Source: Pelagibacterium luteolum
GTDB lineage: Bacteria > Pseudomonadota > Alphaproteobacteria > Rhizobiales > Devosiaceae
Length of the DNA: 64,000 bases
Reading direction: 5' to 3'
Assembly: GCF_900100665.1 (NCBI RefSeq)
Contig: NZ_FNCS01000013.1
Location: forward strand, 1-64,000
The notes under the pieces were generated by a model. It searched no databases and was not told the DNA's origin. It saw only the letters and a list, made by a program, of their open reading frames with translations. This document shows positions 1 through 7,773 of the stretch, piece after piece. The translations under genes and the position numbers were made by a program. The stretch's first letter is position 1. The number at the start of each line of letters is the position of its first letter.

Positions 1-243
1 AATGTCGGGCGTCTCCTCGAGCAGCGATAGGATCAAAACCTTGCAGGCGTCGATGCGTCCAGATCGACGATCACCTCCCAAGGCCTTGGGAAGAGGCGCT
101 CCCTGATCACGCTGGCGCGCCCTCCAGCGGCTCACACTTGCCGCACTGACACCAAAGCGTTCAGCTGCCTGGCGATGGCTGAGCCCGCTGGCCACGGCGG
201 CAAGAACACGCGTCCGGAGATCGAGTGACAAAGCTTTCGACAT
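1..243 (-). CDS. IS630-family transposase, N-terminal part (partial)
   Basis: Reading leftwards from the ATG at 243 gives 81 residues, open to the window edge. The protein begins MSKALSLDLRTRVLAAVASG and continues with SHRQAAERFGVSAASVSRWR, a helix-turn-helix typical of the IS630/Tc1-mariner transposase N-terminus. The catalytic DDE domain would be beyond the left edge, so activity cannot be judged. A second frame, as in two-ORF IS630 elements, may follow. It is transcribed in the same direction as the interrupted flagellin gene, so read-through from the flagellin promoter is possible. Confidence 0.85.
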   Translation of the reverse strand, partial: MSKALSLDLRTRVLAAVASGLSHRQAAERFGVSAASVSRWRARQRDQGAPLPKALGGDRRSGRIDACKVLILSLLEETPDI

Positions 244-334
244 GTCCGCCGGCCTCCTCACCCGGCAAACATGATGAATCAGAAACGCGTTGATTTGGGA
301 ACCCGCACCGATTCATTCAGCTCGGGTGCCGCTC
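1..334 (-). mobile_element. IS630-family insertion sequence, right end, runs off the left edge
   Basis: The segment carries the start of an IS630-type transposase gene and an untranslated end of about 90 bp. The probable boundary is the TA inside CTAG at 334-337, which is the usual target dinucleotide of this family. Flagellin-like sequence stops at exactly that point when read on the minus strand, so the element has inserted in the flagellin gene at 337-1328. The other end and the target duplication lie outside the window, so the exact borders are inferred. Confidence 0.8.
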
Positions 335-1328
335 TAGTGGAGCCGAGCGTGGTGTTGATGGCTGCTGCGAGCTTTTCTGCATCTGTCGCACCCGACGCCG
401 CGTCAATCTGCGAACGGGTTACCGAGACGGGGGTTGCCACCGTATCGCCGGGCCCCTGAACGCTGAAATCAATGGTACCTTCGTCTGCCCCTTGAATGGC
501 TGCAGTGAAATCCCCGGCATTCACGCTGGCACTACCTGTGACGACACCAAATCCGGTGGTTTCCCCTTCGCCGCCAGTCTTGGTGCGGAAAGCAAGATTG
601 CCGCCATCGTCAAAAGCTTCAATGTTTGCCGTTGTAAGCTGACCGTTAATTTCTGCCAGCAGCGCGTCGACGTCGGCTGCAGCGCCTGCGCCGGTCGCGA
701 TATCGACATCAATGGCGGCGCCGCCGGAGCCGTCGTTGACCGAAATCTGTTCCGTGCCAGGAGCCGCTCCTGCGAGAGCTGCTTGCAGGCCGGTCAAGCT
801 GATCGTGCTGGTCTGTGATGCGCCTGACGCTTGGTCAGGCAAGGCGACCGATGTGCCGACAGCCGTCGATGCAGCAGAAGCTGGCTGTGTGACGGACCCA
901 GCTTTCGTCAAATCAATTGTGGAGTTTAGGCCCGCGCCGCCGACGAAGCTGAGCTGTTCGGTGCCCGCCAGGGTCGTGCTTTGCGACAGGGCGGTCATAT
1001 CGAATGACTTGGTTTCGAACGACTTGTCCTGACGAGCCTGGCGCAGTGTGGACTGCATGGACTCGAGGGTCTTGGTGATGGCCTGGAGGCCGTTATCGGC
1101 GGCTTCCAGGGTCTGGATGCCGTTTGCCATGCCGTCGAGCAGGGCGTTCATGTCACCGGCGCGGGAATTCAGCGAAGAGGCGGTGAAGAAGTTGGTGGGA
1201 TTGTCCAGAGCCGAGTTGACCTTCTTGCCAGTCGCCAGGCGGTTCTGGGTCGAGCTCATCAGATCGGCAGTGTTCTGGAGGGAAAGCAGGTTCGAGCGAA
1301 CGGCTTTCGAAAGCGTAATATCAGACAT
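279..1328 (-). pseudogene. flagellin, truncated by IS630 insertion
   Basis: The first 100 or so residues are a flagellin N-terminal D0/D1 domain (MSDITLSKAVRSNLLSLQNT, then RLATGKKVNSALDNPTNFFT), nearly identical to the intact flagellin next door. A variable central region follows to about residue 331. The frame then enters the insertion sequence at 334-337 and ends with about 18 element-encoded residues (…PELNESVRVPKSTRF). The conserved C-terminal D1/D0 helix needed for filament assembly is absent, so the product should not polymerise. The missing 3' part is presumably on the far side of the element, outside the window. Confidence 0.85.
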
Positions 1329-1598
1329 TTAGAAATCCCCTTCTAGGATTTGCCCTGTATCGTGCGCCTCTTCCTGAGACGGCTGGCCCGACACTGCTGG
1401 TCGACCCTCTAAAGATCGGTTAATCGCTGCCCGGCTTTTGCCTTAATTGTTCCCGTGTTGGCTCGCTGCAGTTCGTCAGGGTTAAGAAAAGACGAAGGTT
1501 TCGGTGGGGGTGGTGCGCGTGTGGATGAAAAGGGAGCGCTGAATCCTGGGAATAAGTCCCGGCATGACTGGCCGCGGAGGGGGAAGATGGGCAGGACG
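1329..1598. other. intergenic region between the flagellin genes
   Basis: This is the leader of the truncated flagellin plus the spacer after the intact one. It has two TTAA words near 1420-1445 but not with the N7 spacing of a CtrA box. There is a half-match to the GGCA-N5-TGCC palindrome, and no convincing sigma-54 -24/-12 pair. No gene is supported. Confidence 0.5.
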
Positions 1599-1627
1599 AA
1601 AAAAGCCCCGGGCGGTGCCGGGGCTTT
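1599..1627 (-). terminator. Rho-independent terminator of the intact flagellin gene
   Basis: A 10-bp perfect stem (AAAGCCCCGG / CCGGGGCTTT, 1602-1611 with 1618-1627) is followed on the minus strand by six T residues. It lies 46 bp after the stop codon of the flagellin at 1674-3536. Confidence 0.9.
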
Positions 1628-1673
1628 GGAAAGCAGTGCGAAGCGTTGAACGCCGGACGGCGCGTTTTTGCGA

Positions 1674-3536
1674 TCAGCCGAAGAGGCGGAGGACGGCCTG
1701 GTCGGCCTGGCTGGCCAGGGACAAGGCGGTCTGCGAAAGCTGCTGGCGGGTCTGGAGGGCCAGCATGTTGGCCGCTTCCTCGTTGGAATCGGCGAGCGTG
1801 AGATTGGCCGCGCCGGTTTCGAGGGTGTTGATCATCTCTTTGGTGAACTTTTCGCGGTTCTGAACCACCGATAGCGTCGAGCCGAGGTTGGATGCCTGCG
1901 AGCGGACCTCGTTCAGCGAGACCTGAAGCTTGGCGAGAAGTCCGTCGATGCTCTCGTCGAGATTGAGGTCTTCGGGCATCACCTCGAGAATGTTGAGGTT
2001 GACGGCGTTGACGGCGCGTTCCTCGCCCTTGGCGTTCTTGGCCTGAATCTCGATGGTCGAGGTGCCAGATTCATTGAAGACGATCTTGAGCTGGTCGCCG
2101 CGCAGGAGATTGATGCCGTTGAAGGATGCGTCGTCGGCCAGGCGGTCCATTTCGGTGCGCAGCTCGTTGAACTCGCGGGCCAGACCCGCGCGGATGTCGT
2201 TGCCGCCGATCTTGTCGGTGCCAATGCCGCCCGTGAGCTGCCCATTGGTGAGGCCGACCATGTCGAGCTCCTTGGTGGACAGGTTTTCGATGCGGAGCCG
2301 GCCATTGTCATTGGAGGCGCGGATGATGTTCTTGAAATCGGGGTTGGCGTTGATCTCGCGAACCAACTGATCAACGGTCTTGGGTTCGCCATCAGCCGGC
2401 GATGGCGGCAGAGTCGCACGCGCTGTCCCGAAGACCAGATCGAGGTCACCGGCATTGCCGCCGTCGCTCACCGATAGATTCGGGCCTGTGCCATCGGCGG
2501 GACCGCGCAGAACGATACGATTTCCTTCCCGCACCGCGGTGACATTAATTTGCTCGTTGGGATTGGCGTTGTTCCAGGTGGAAATCCTGTCGTTGATCTC
2601 CGCAACAGCCGCGGCCGCGCCTGTCTGAACATTGCCGTCCAGCTCAATGAGCAGCGGGGTGGATGTGCCATAGTTGATGTTGAATTCGACAGTCTGACTG
2701 GCGAGATTTGCGTTGTTGTCGATTTCGGTGGCAAGGCTAGTGGGTGTGACAGGTGCTGTCATCCCGGCTGATGTGGCGGCACCAATGACAACCGATGACC
2801 CCGCACCCCGCGAGCCCGACGATATGACTAGATCGGTGCCTGAGACCGCGACGGTGAATTCGGTGCTTGTAAACCGCTCGCCAATGGCTTGGTCGAGTGC
2901 CGCCTTCATCTCAGCGGGCGTGGTGATTTCCCCACCAGGTGCTGCCGCGTCGGCTATCGCCTTGGTAATGACGATGGAGCGCTCGACGCCGTCAATCGTG
3001 AGATCAAAGCTAAGCGTGTCGTTCGGAGAAGCAAATTCGATCGCCTCAAACTCAAATTGCGCGCCGCCACGCGATTGGGTGAGCGCAAAGTCTGCGCCTG
3101 CGGTGACCGAAGCGGGAACGGCGTTGGTCAGCGCGATGGCATGGGACGTTCCGGCCGGGAAGCCGCCCCCCGAGAGGGTGAGTTCGCCACTGCGGTTGGC
3201 GCCCATCGGAAGGCTGGCGGTCTGGAAGCTCTTGTCCTGACGCGCCTGGCGGAGCGTGGACTGCATGGACTCGATCGCCTTGGTAATGGCGGTGAGGCCG
3301 TTATCGGCCGCTTCGATAGCCTTGATGCCGTTGCCCATGGCGTCGAGCAGGGTGCCGATATCGGCGGCGCGGCCATTGAGCGAGGCGGCGGTGAAGAAAT
3401 TCGTCGGATTGTCGAGCGCCGAGTTGACTTTCTTGCCGGTGGCCAGGCGCTCCTGCGTGGCGTCCATCATCTTGGCCGTGTTCTGCAGATGCAGAAGGTT
3501 TGAGCGGACTGCCTTGGACAGTGTGACGTCAGACAT
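1674..3536 (-). CDS. flagellin (long, intact)
   Basis: Filament subunit, exported through the flagellar type III system. Residues 1-105 form the N-terminal D0/D1 domain and the last 130 or so the C-terminal domain (LNEVRSQASNLGSTLSVVQN onward, ending in LRLFG). The 620-aa length is large for a Hyphomicrobiales flagellin because the exposed central region of about 380 residues is expanded and rich in Ala, Gly, Thr and Ser. The N-terminal 100 residues are almost the same as in the truncated copy, so the two genes are a tandem duplication whose surface domains have diverged. It has its own terminator downstream and is probably monocistronic. Which numbered flagellin it corresponds to cannot be said. 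Confidence 0.95.
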   Translation of the reverse strand: MSDVTLSKAVRSNLLHLQNTAKMMDATQERLATGKKVNSALDNPTNFFTAASLNGRAADIGTLLDAMGNGIKAIEAADNGLTAITKAIESMQSTLRQARQDKSFQTASLPMGANRSGELTLSGGGFPAGTSHAIALTNAVPASVTAGADFALTQSRGGAQFEFEAIEFASPNDTLSFDLTIDGVERSIVITKAIADAAAPGGEITTPAEMKAALDQAIGERFTSTEFTVAVSGTDLVISSGSRGAGSSVVIGAATSAGMTAPVTPTSLATEIDNNANLASQTVEFNINYGTSTPLLIELDGNVQTGAAAAVAEINDRISTWNNANPNEQINVTAVREGNRIVLRGPADGTGPNLSVSDGGNAGDLDLVFGTARATLPPSPADGEPKTVDQLVREINANPDFKNIIRASNDNGRLRIENLSTKELDMVGLTNGQLTGGIGTDKIGGNDIRAGLAREFNELRTEMDRLADDASFNGINLLRGDQLKIVFNESGTSTIEIQAKNAKGEERAVNAVNLNILEVMPEDLNLDESIDGLLAKLQVSLNEVRSQASNLGSTLSVVQNREKFTKEMINTLETGAANLTLADSNEEAANMLALQTRQQLSQTALSLASQADQAVLRLFG

Positions 3537-3580
3537 GTTCGAGAACCCCCGTCCCGGTGGCGTGTAATGGGATCACCCCG

Positions 3581-3595
3581 TTAGGGGCGCATTAA
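3581..3595 (-). promoter_or_regulatory. near-match CtrA box before the flagellin gene
   Basis: TTAG-N7-TTAA, seven of eight bases of the TTAA-N7-TTAA CtrA consensus, 44 bp upstream of the flagellin start. Single-base mismatches make this weaker than the boxes at 6420 and 23259. Confidence 0.35.
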
Positions 3596-3671
3596 CCATA
3601 GAGTGCGGGGTGAAGTGCTACCGAATGGTTAACAAATCCTGATCGCGGGTTCGGGAATTAATGATTTGGCG

Positions 3672-4022
3672 TCAGACCCGGCGGTCGCGGAGGCTAAGGC
3701 TGGAGTGGGGTGGCTCCCAAGTGCCGAGGCGGGCCGAGAGGGCAGCCGATTGGATGCCGGCGCCGGGGTCGATATCGGCAGAGAGCAGGCTGGCGTCCAG
3801 AAGCGTTCCGGGTGAAACGGTGGTTGCAACCGGCTGGAACTCTTCGGTTTTGTCGGGATCGTTTTGGTGGCGTTGCGGGGCTGATTTGGGAGCGTCGCCG
3901 AGTTGGGCGCCTATGCTGTCGGGCACGCGCGTGCGGCCCGCGACGGCCAGTCTTTCAACCGGGCGGCGGGCTGAAGCAGCAACCCCGAACGGGCCCTGCT
4001 GCAAGGTGACGAGCCCAGTCAC
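3672..4022 (-). CDS. uncharacterised 116-aa protein of the flagellar cluster
   Basis: I do not recognise the family. The frame is open for 116 codons, has strong G/C preference at third positions like its neighbours, and its start lies 26 bp from a tandem pair of the palindrome found at the other flagellar promoters (4048-4076). The protein has no signal peptide or membrane segment. It is Pro-, Ser- and Ala-rich, probably mostly disordered, and ends in SSLSLRDRRV. It lies between flgN and the flagellins, all on the minus strand. An antisense frame of similar length exists, but its codon usage is poorer. A small export, chaperone or regulatory role in flagellar assembly is a guess from position only. 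Confidence 0.6.
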   Translation of the reverse strand: MTGLVTLQQGPFGVAASARRPVERLAVAGRTRVPDSIGAQLGDAPKSAPQRHQNDPDKTEEFQPVATTVSPGTLLDASLLSADIDPGAGIQSAALSARLGTWEPPHSSLSLRDRRV

Positions 4023-4047
4023 GCGTTAACCTGTCCTTGGCCTGATG

Positions 4048-4076
4048 CGGCAAAAACTGCCGGGCAGAATGTGCCG
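4048..4076 (-). promoter_or_regulatory. tandem GGCA-N5-TGCC palindromes (candidate ftr/FlbD-type sites)
   Basis: Two 15-bp palindromes, CGGCAAAAACTGCCG and GGGCAGAATGTGCCG, overlap by one base. The same overlapping pair occurs at 15341-15369, and single copies occur before fliX/flgI and flgB. A lone GTTAAC lies at 4025-4030 but no full CtrA box. They stand just upstream of the 116-aa gene. Confidence 0.55.
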
Positions 4077-4174
4077 GGAGGTGTGGCGGACGGGTTAGGG
4101 CGCGGGGGTAGGTTTTATGAAAATTGTGGGGAGCTGGGGGAGTGGTTTCATGCGCAGGACTGCGCATGACTGGG

Positions 4175-4195
4175 CCCTCGGGTCGAGCCCGAGGG
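4175..4195. repeat. small intergenic palindromic repeat (CCCTCGGG type)
   Basis: CCCTCGGG and CCCGAGGG are separated by TCGAG and followed by GTGACGG. Related units with a CCCGGG stem and a trailing GATGACGG occur at 7582-7618, and degenerate ones near 7730, 11797 and 21700. This looks like the REP-like family common between genes in Hyphomicrobiales. Confidence 0.6.
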
Positions 4196-4240
4196 TGACG
4201 GGAGGGGGTGGTCAGCGGTGCGGCATGGATTGGCGCTGCG

Positions 4241-4280
4241 CCCCTCACCCCAGCCCTCTCCCCAAAAGGGGCGAGGGAGC
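4241..4280. repeat. second intergenic repeat family (cccctcaccc … ggggcgaggg)
   Basis: A pyrimidine-rich arm, cccctcaccccagccctctc, faces a purine-rich arm, ggggcgagggag, and can fold on itself. This type of short intergenic repeat is widespread in rhizobial genomes. It occupies the space between flgN and the 116-aa gene. No coding is seen here. Confidence 0.55.
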
Positions 4281-4315
4281 GTGCGGGGTTTGGGCGGGCG
4301 GGGTGCCCGAAGTCG

Positions 4316-4783
4316 TTAGAGCGCGCGGTTGATAGAGAGGCCCTGGATGCCTTCGGGGGCTTGGCGTTGGGGTTGGCCGGGGGCGGCGTAGGTTTTGGGG
4401 GCGGTGGTGGCGCCGACCGATTTGGCGACGTCGGAGAGGACGGCTTCGGTGACCGAGCGGGCAGTGGCGAGGACGCGGAGGTTTTCGGCCATTTGGGTGG
4501 CGAGGGCTTCGTGGCCGCGGCGCAGGCGCTCGACGCGATCGGGGGCTTCGGCCTTGAGGCGGTCGGACACACGCTGGATGGCGCGGGCGATGCCGACGTA
4601 ATCCTGCGCAAGCTGGGTCTTTTCGCCGGTCAGCGCCGTGGCTTCGCGCATGTGGCCGGCGCGCAGGAAGGTGGTTTCGCGGTTCATGACCTCGACGAGA
4701 GCAGAGAGGGCAGTTTCGGCGCGGGAGCAGAGAGTGGCGGCGTCGAGGTTTTCGAGGGCGGCCAAGCGGTTAGCGGCGGTCAT
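4316..4783 (-). CDS. flgN: FlgN-like flagellar export chaperone
   Basis: A 155-aa, highly helical, soluble protein (heptad-like stretches at about 15-110) with a disordered Pro/Gln-rich tail. Length, helicity and position fit FlgN, the cytoplasmic chaperone for the hook-filament junction proteins FlgK and FlgL. Sequence motifs in this family are weak, so the call rests mainly on context: its start overlaps the stop of the rod-binding gene by four bases, giving the translationally coupled order flgI-cheL/flgJ-flgN. The alternative is an unnamed flagellar protein of the same operon. Confidence 0.7.
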   Translation of the reverse strand: MTAANRLAALENLDAATLCSRAETALSALVEVMNRETTFLRAGHMREATALTGEKTQLAQDYVGIARAIQRVSDRLKAEAPDRVERLRRGHEALATQMAENLRVLATARSVTEAVLSDVAKSVGATTAPKTYAAPGQPQRQAPEGIQGLSINRAL

Positions 4784-5106
4784 CGGGTGTAAGCTCCCAT
4801 AGCGGTGAAGTCGGGCGCGCTGTTTTGTGCGGCCTGCGTTTCGATGAGGTGGGTGACCATCTGATCGGCGATGCCAATGCCGCCGGCCTTGGCCATTTCG
4901 GATGCGTATTGTTCGGCCATCATGCCGCGCCAGGTTTCCTCGGCGTGGCCGCCGCCGAACGTGGAGTCGGTTTCAAGGCCCTTGAACATTTCCGAGACGA
5001 GGGTGTTCAAGAACACGCCTTCGAGTTCGACGGCCTGTTCGCGCATGCGGTCCATGACCGCAGTGGCGTTGGGCATAGTCGAGAAGCTGGAATTGATCGG
5101 TGTCAT
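4780..5106 (-). CDS. rod-binding protein, CheL / FlgJ N-terminal domain type
   Basis: A 108-aa protein that is essentially a single rod-binding domain (residues about 25-90, with LEGVFLNTLVSEMFKGL and EQYASEMAKAGGIGIADQM). Gammaproteobacterial FlgJ has this domain fused to a muramidase. Here, as is usual in alphaproteobacteria, the muramidase half is absent, and such proteins are often named CheL. It should help rod assembly in the periplasm. It overlaps flgI upstream (shared base at 5106) and flgN downstream. Confidence 0.88.
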   Translation of the reverse strand: MTPINSSFSTMPNATAVMDRMREQAVELEGVFLNTLVSEMFKGLETDSTFGGGHAEETWRGMMAEQYASEMAKAGGIGIADQMVTHLIETQAAQNSAPDFTAMGAYTR

Positions 5107-6230
5107 CAGATCACCTCGATTTCGGCCTGCAAGGCGCCGGACGCCTTGATGGTCTGGAGGATGGCAATGAGGTCGCGCGGGGATATGCCCAGGGCGTTAA
5201 GGCCATCGACAAGCTCCTGAAGTGAGATGGATTCAGGGACTACAGCGAGCTGCGTGCCGTCTTCCATGACGTCGATCTGGGTGCGTGGCTCGACGGCGGT
5301 TTCACCGAAGGACAGCGGCTCGGGCTGAACGATGGTCGGGTTTTCCGAAATGGTGATCGTGAGATTGGCGTGCGCGATGGCGACCGTCGAGACGCGCACG
5401 TCGCGGCCGATGACGATAATGCCGGAATTTTCGTTGATGACGATGCGGGCCTGCTGGTCGGTCTGGATGACGAGCTGTTCGATGTCGGTCAGGAGATCAA
5501 CGATGTTGCCGTTAAAATGTTCGGGCAGCGACAGGCGGACATTGGCCGGATCCGATGGGATCGCGACGGGAATGCCGATCAGATCGTTGATGGCGAGCGC
5601 TATGCGGCGCGACGTCGTGAGATCGGGGTTTTTGAGCGAGAGGCGGACCGAGTGCTGGGCGGCGAGGGTGAAGTTGATTTCGCGCTCGACGAGCCCGCCC
5701 GAGGAAACCTGGCCGGTTGTCGGGACGCCGGAGACGACGGTTGCGGCATCGCCCTGGGCAGTGAAGCCATTGACCGTCACGGATCCTTGCGCGATGGCGT
5801 AGGCTTCGCCGTCGGCGCCGAGAAGGGGGGTGACGAGAAGCGTGCCACCCTGGAGGCTGGTGGCGTCGCCAAGAGCGGCGACGGACACGTCGATCCGGGT
5901 GCCCTGGGTAGCGAAGGGGGGCAGATTTGCCGTGACCATGACGGCGGCCACGTTGGCGGTGCGCAGGGTTTCCCCGCGGGTATTGACGCCCATGCGCTCA
6001 AGCATGGCGGTGAGGGACTGACGGGTGAAGGGGGTGTTGTTGAGGCTGTCGCCGCTGCCGTTGAGGCCGACGACGAGGCCGTAGCCGACGAGCTGGTTGT
6101 CGCGAACGCCTTCGATATCGACGATGTCCTTGATGCGCGCGGGTGCGGCGCTGGCACCGAGCGGTGCCGCGACCACCGCTAGGGCGGTGATGAGGGCTAT
6201 GGCGGTGCGGAACAGGCGGTTGTGCATCAA
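5106..6230 (-). CDS. flgI: flagellar P-ring protein FlgI
   Basis: At 374 aa it has the standard FlgI length. It starts with a Sec signal peptide (about 1-28, ending ASA) and then the typical start of the mature protein, RIKDIVDIEGVRDNQLVGYG. It forms the periplasmic ring around the rod, anchored in peptidoglycan. It is first gene of the flgI-cheL-flgN unit, driven from the divergent promoter region shared with fliX (6231-6495). The chaperone FlgA that it needs is encoded at 12663-13616. Confidence 0.97.
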   Translation of the reverse strand: MMHNRLFRTAIALITALAVVAAPLGASAAPARIKDIVDIEGVRDNQLVGYGLVVGLNGSGDSLNNTPFTRQSLTAMLERMGVNTRGETLRTANVAAVMVTANLPPFATQGTRIDVSVAALGDATSLQGGTLLVTPLLGADGEAYAIAQGSVTVNGFTAQGDAATVVSGVPTTGQVSSGGLVEREINFTLAAQHSVRLSLKNPDLTTSRRIALAINDLIGIPVAIPSDPANVRLSLPEHFNGNIVDLLTDIEQLVIQTDQQARIVINENSGIIVIGRDVRVSTVAIAHANLTITISENPTIVQPEPLSFGETAVEPRTQIDVMEDGTQLAVVPESISLQELVDGLNALGISPRDLIAILQTIKASGALQAEIEVI

Positions 6231-6399
6231 TCGATTCCCCGAAACTTGCCGATCGTCTCCGTCCCCACGGATCGGTCGGCCTTGTGAAAAGGATAGAGCG
6301 AAAACCGTGCCAGTTCGGGTGAAGCATCGTTATGGTGTTGAAATACATCGATATTATTTTAGCGGCTTCAGCTTTCCCGACGCGATGGATGTCAGTGGT

Positions 6400-6456
6400 G
6401 GGCAGGGATTGCCGGGTGGTTAAGGTAAAATTAACGCCTATGGGCAAAATCTGCCG
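6400..6456. promoter_or_regulatory. divergent flgI/fliX control region: CtrA box flanked by two palindromes
   Basis: Three elements lie in a row: palindrome GGGCAGGGATTGCCG (6400-6414), perfect CtrA box TTAA-N7-TTAA (6420-6434), and palindrome GGGCAAAATCTGCCG (6442-6456). The CtrA box ends 61 bp from the fliX start, close to the spacing at flgB (58 bp) and fliL (64 bp). The 6231-6495 gap holds no gene. Confidence 0.65.
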
Positions 6457-6495
6457 GTGAGAGATTGTTAACCATGGTCGGGTGGGCTCGGGCGA

Positions 6496-6912
6496 ATGCG
6501 GATCGATGGTACAGGGCGGGTGATCTCGACCAATCGGCAGACATCCACGGCGAAATCGTCCGGTGAGACGTTTCGGGCCGAGGGCGGGCAACCACAGGCC
6601 CGTGCGTCCCAGACGGCGCACTCGGCGGGGATGAGCGGGATCGACGCGCTACTGGCTCTGCAAGCGGCGGAGGACCCAACTCAGGGGCGACGCAAGGCTA
6701 TCAAGCGGGCCAATGGATTGCTCGATGCGCTGGAAGATATCCGGGGCGATCTGCTTGTCGGGCGGGTGAGCGAGGGGCGCTTAAACCGGGCTGCGGTGCT
6801 GCTGCAGCAGGCAAAAGGCCAGGAGCTTCCGGGGCTGGACGAGGTGATTGCCGACATCGAATTGCGGGTGCGTGTGGAATTGGCAAAGCTCGGGCGTTAT
6901 CTTGGATTGTGA
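6496..6912 (+). CDS. fliX: flagellar assembly regulator FliX
   Basis: A 138-aa protein beginning MRIDGTGRV, with a Ser/Gln-rich linker (15-45) and a helical C-terminal domain (ALLALQAAED … DALEDIRGDLLVGRV … ELAKLGRYLGL), the FliX pattern. In Caulobacter FliX couples assembly of the early basal body to the activity of the sigma-54 activator FlbD. Its presence implies a FlbD elsewhere in this genome. It is divergent from flgI and its promoter carries both motifs described at 6400-6456. Confidence 0.9.
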   Translation: MRIDGTGRVISTNRQTSTAKSSGETFRAEGGQPQARASQTAHSAGMSGIDALLALQAAEDPTQGRRKAIKRANGLLDALEDIRGDLLVGRVSEGRLNRAAVLLQQAKGQELPGLDEVIADIELRVRVELAKLGRYLGL

Positions 6913-7025
6913 CCTGATCAACACGCGCTCACGGTGATGTTAACACAGTGGTCAAAATAGAATTGCTCCACGCTGCATCGCAAACTATAAGGCGGCAACT
7001 TGGGTTCCAAGGGAGTGAGTCTTTG

Positions 7026-7445
7026 ATGTCGGTCGCAACCCTTGCCGATGACTACCGTCCTTCTGAGGACGAGGAATTCATGAATGCCCGCCAGCGGGAG
7101 TATTTCCGCAAAAAGCTCAATGCGTGGAAAGACGAAATCCTTCGCGAGAGCCGGGGCACCCTGGAAAATCTCCAGGAAGAAAATACCAACCATCCTGATA
7201 TGGCCGACCGGGCTTCGTCGGAAAGCGATCGTGCGCTCGAATTGCGCACCCGCGACCGGCAGCGCAAGCTGATCTCAAAGATCGACGCGGCGCTGAAGCG
7301 TATTGAGGACGGGTCGTACGGATTTTGCGAAGAGACTGGTGAGCCCATCGGGCTGGCACGGCTCGACGCGAGGCCAATCGCAACGCTGAGCCTTGAGGCT
7401 CAGGAGATGCACGAGCGCCGCGAAAAGGTTTATCGCGACGACTGA
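7026..7445 (+). CDS. dksA: DksA/TraR-family RNA polymerase regulator with a reduced zinc finger
   Basis: The start at 7026 is chosen for the upstream aagggagtg and the conserved beginning MSVATLADDY; an in-frame ATG at 6948 would add 26 unrelated residues. The 139-aa product has the coiled coil (about 25-95) and a finger reading FCEETGEPIGLARLDARP. Only the first of the four classical zinc cysteines remains; the others are Thr, Ser and Ala. One-cysteine DksA proteins are normal in alphaproteobacteria and still work with ppGpp, as shown for Rhodobacter sphaeroides. It probably acts in the secondary channel of RNA polymerase during the stringent response. A terminator follows at 7474. Confidence 0.93.
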   Translation: MSVATLADDYRPSEDEEFMNARQREYFRKKLNAWKDEILRESRGTLENLQEENTNHPDMADRASSESDRALELRTRDRQRKLISKIDAALKRIEDGSYGFCEETGEPIGLARLDARPIATLSLEAQEMHERREKVYRDD

Positions 7446-7473
7446 AATATCGAGTCCATAGAATCGGTTACGG

Positions 7474-7514
7474 CGGCCCGTTGAAGGAAAACTTCAGCGG
7501 GCCGTTGTTGTTTT
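7474..7514 (+). terminator. terminator of dksA
   Basis: Stem CGGCCCG-T-TGAAG / CTTCA-G-CGGGCCG around a gaaaa loop (7474-7504), followed by TTGTTGTTTT. It sits 29 bp after the dksA stop. Confidence 0.8.
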
Positions 7515-7581
7515 GGGGTAGTTGGTTTGAGTCGGTTTGCCGTGGATATTGCGGAGAGCGTGGGGTTCGCTGAGGGGCGGC

Positions 7582-7618
7582 GGATACCGGGTCCCGGGTC
7601 TTCGCCCGGGATGACGGG
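7582..7618. repeat. intergenic palindromic repeat (CCCGGG-tcttcg-CCCGGG)
   Basis: A CCCGGG/CCCGGG stem with TCTTCG loop, flanked by ggatacc and atgacgggg, is the REP-like unit typical of Hyphomicrobiales intergenic space. A degenerate copy follows at about 7730-7756. The 7446-7773 interval contains only the dksA terminator and these repeats; no gene is supported. Confidence 0.65.
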
Positions 7619-7773
7619 GTGGGTTGGGGCAGTGTTGGTTGCCCGCGCAAAGGCGGTCGTCCCGGCCCTGAGCCCGCTGGGGGTGAAAAGCAGGGGCGCG
7701 AGGGCGTGATGTTTACGGTCGATGGGCTGGACCCTCGGGTCATGCCCAAGGGGAACGGTTATGGGGTGGCGTC

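Noticed and set aside
1340-1420. possible sigma-54 promoter before the truncated flagellin
   Set aside because: GG and GC elements are present but their spacing is one base too long for a -24/-12 promoter.
3661-4029. 122-codon plus-strand frame opposite the 116-aa gene
   Set aside because: Third-position composition is poorer than on the minus strand and no promoter motif faces it.
4208-4792. 194-codon Gly-rich frame opposite flgN
   Set aside because: Runs through an intergenic repeat and is antisense to the coupled flgN gene.
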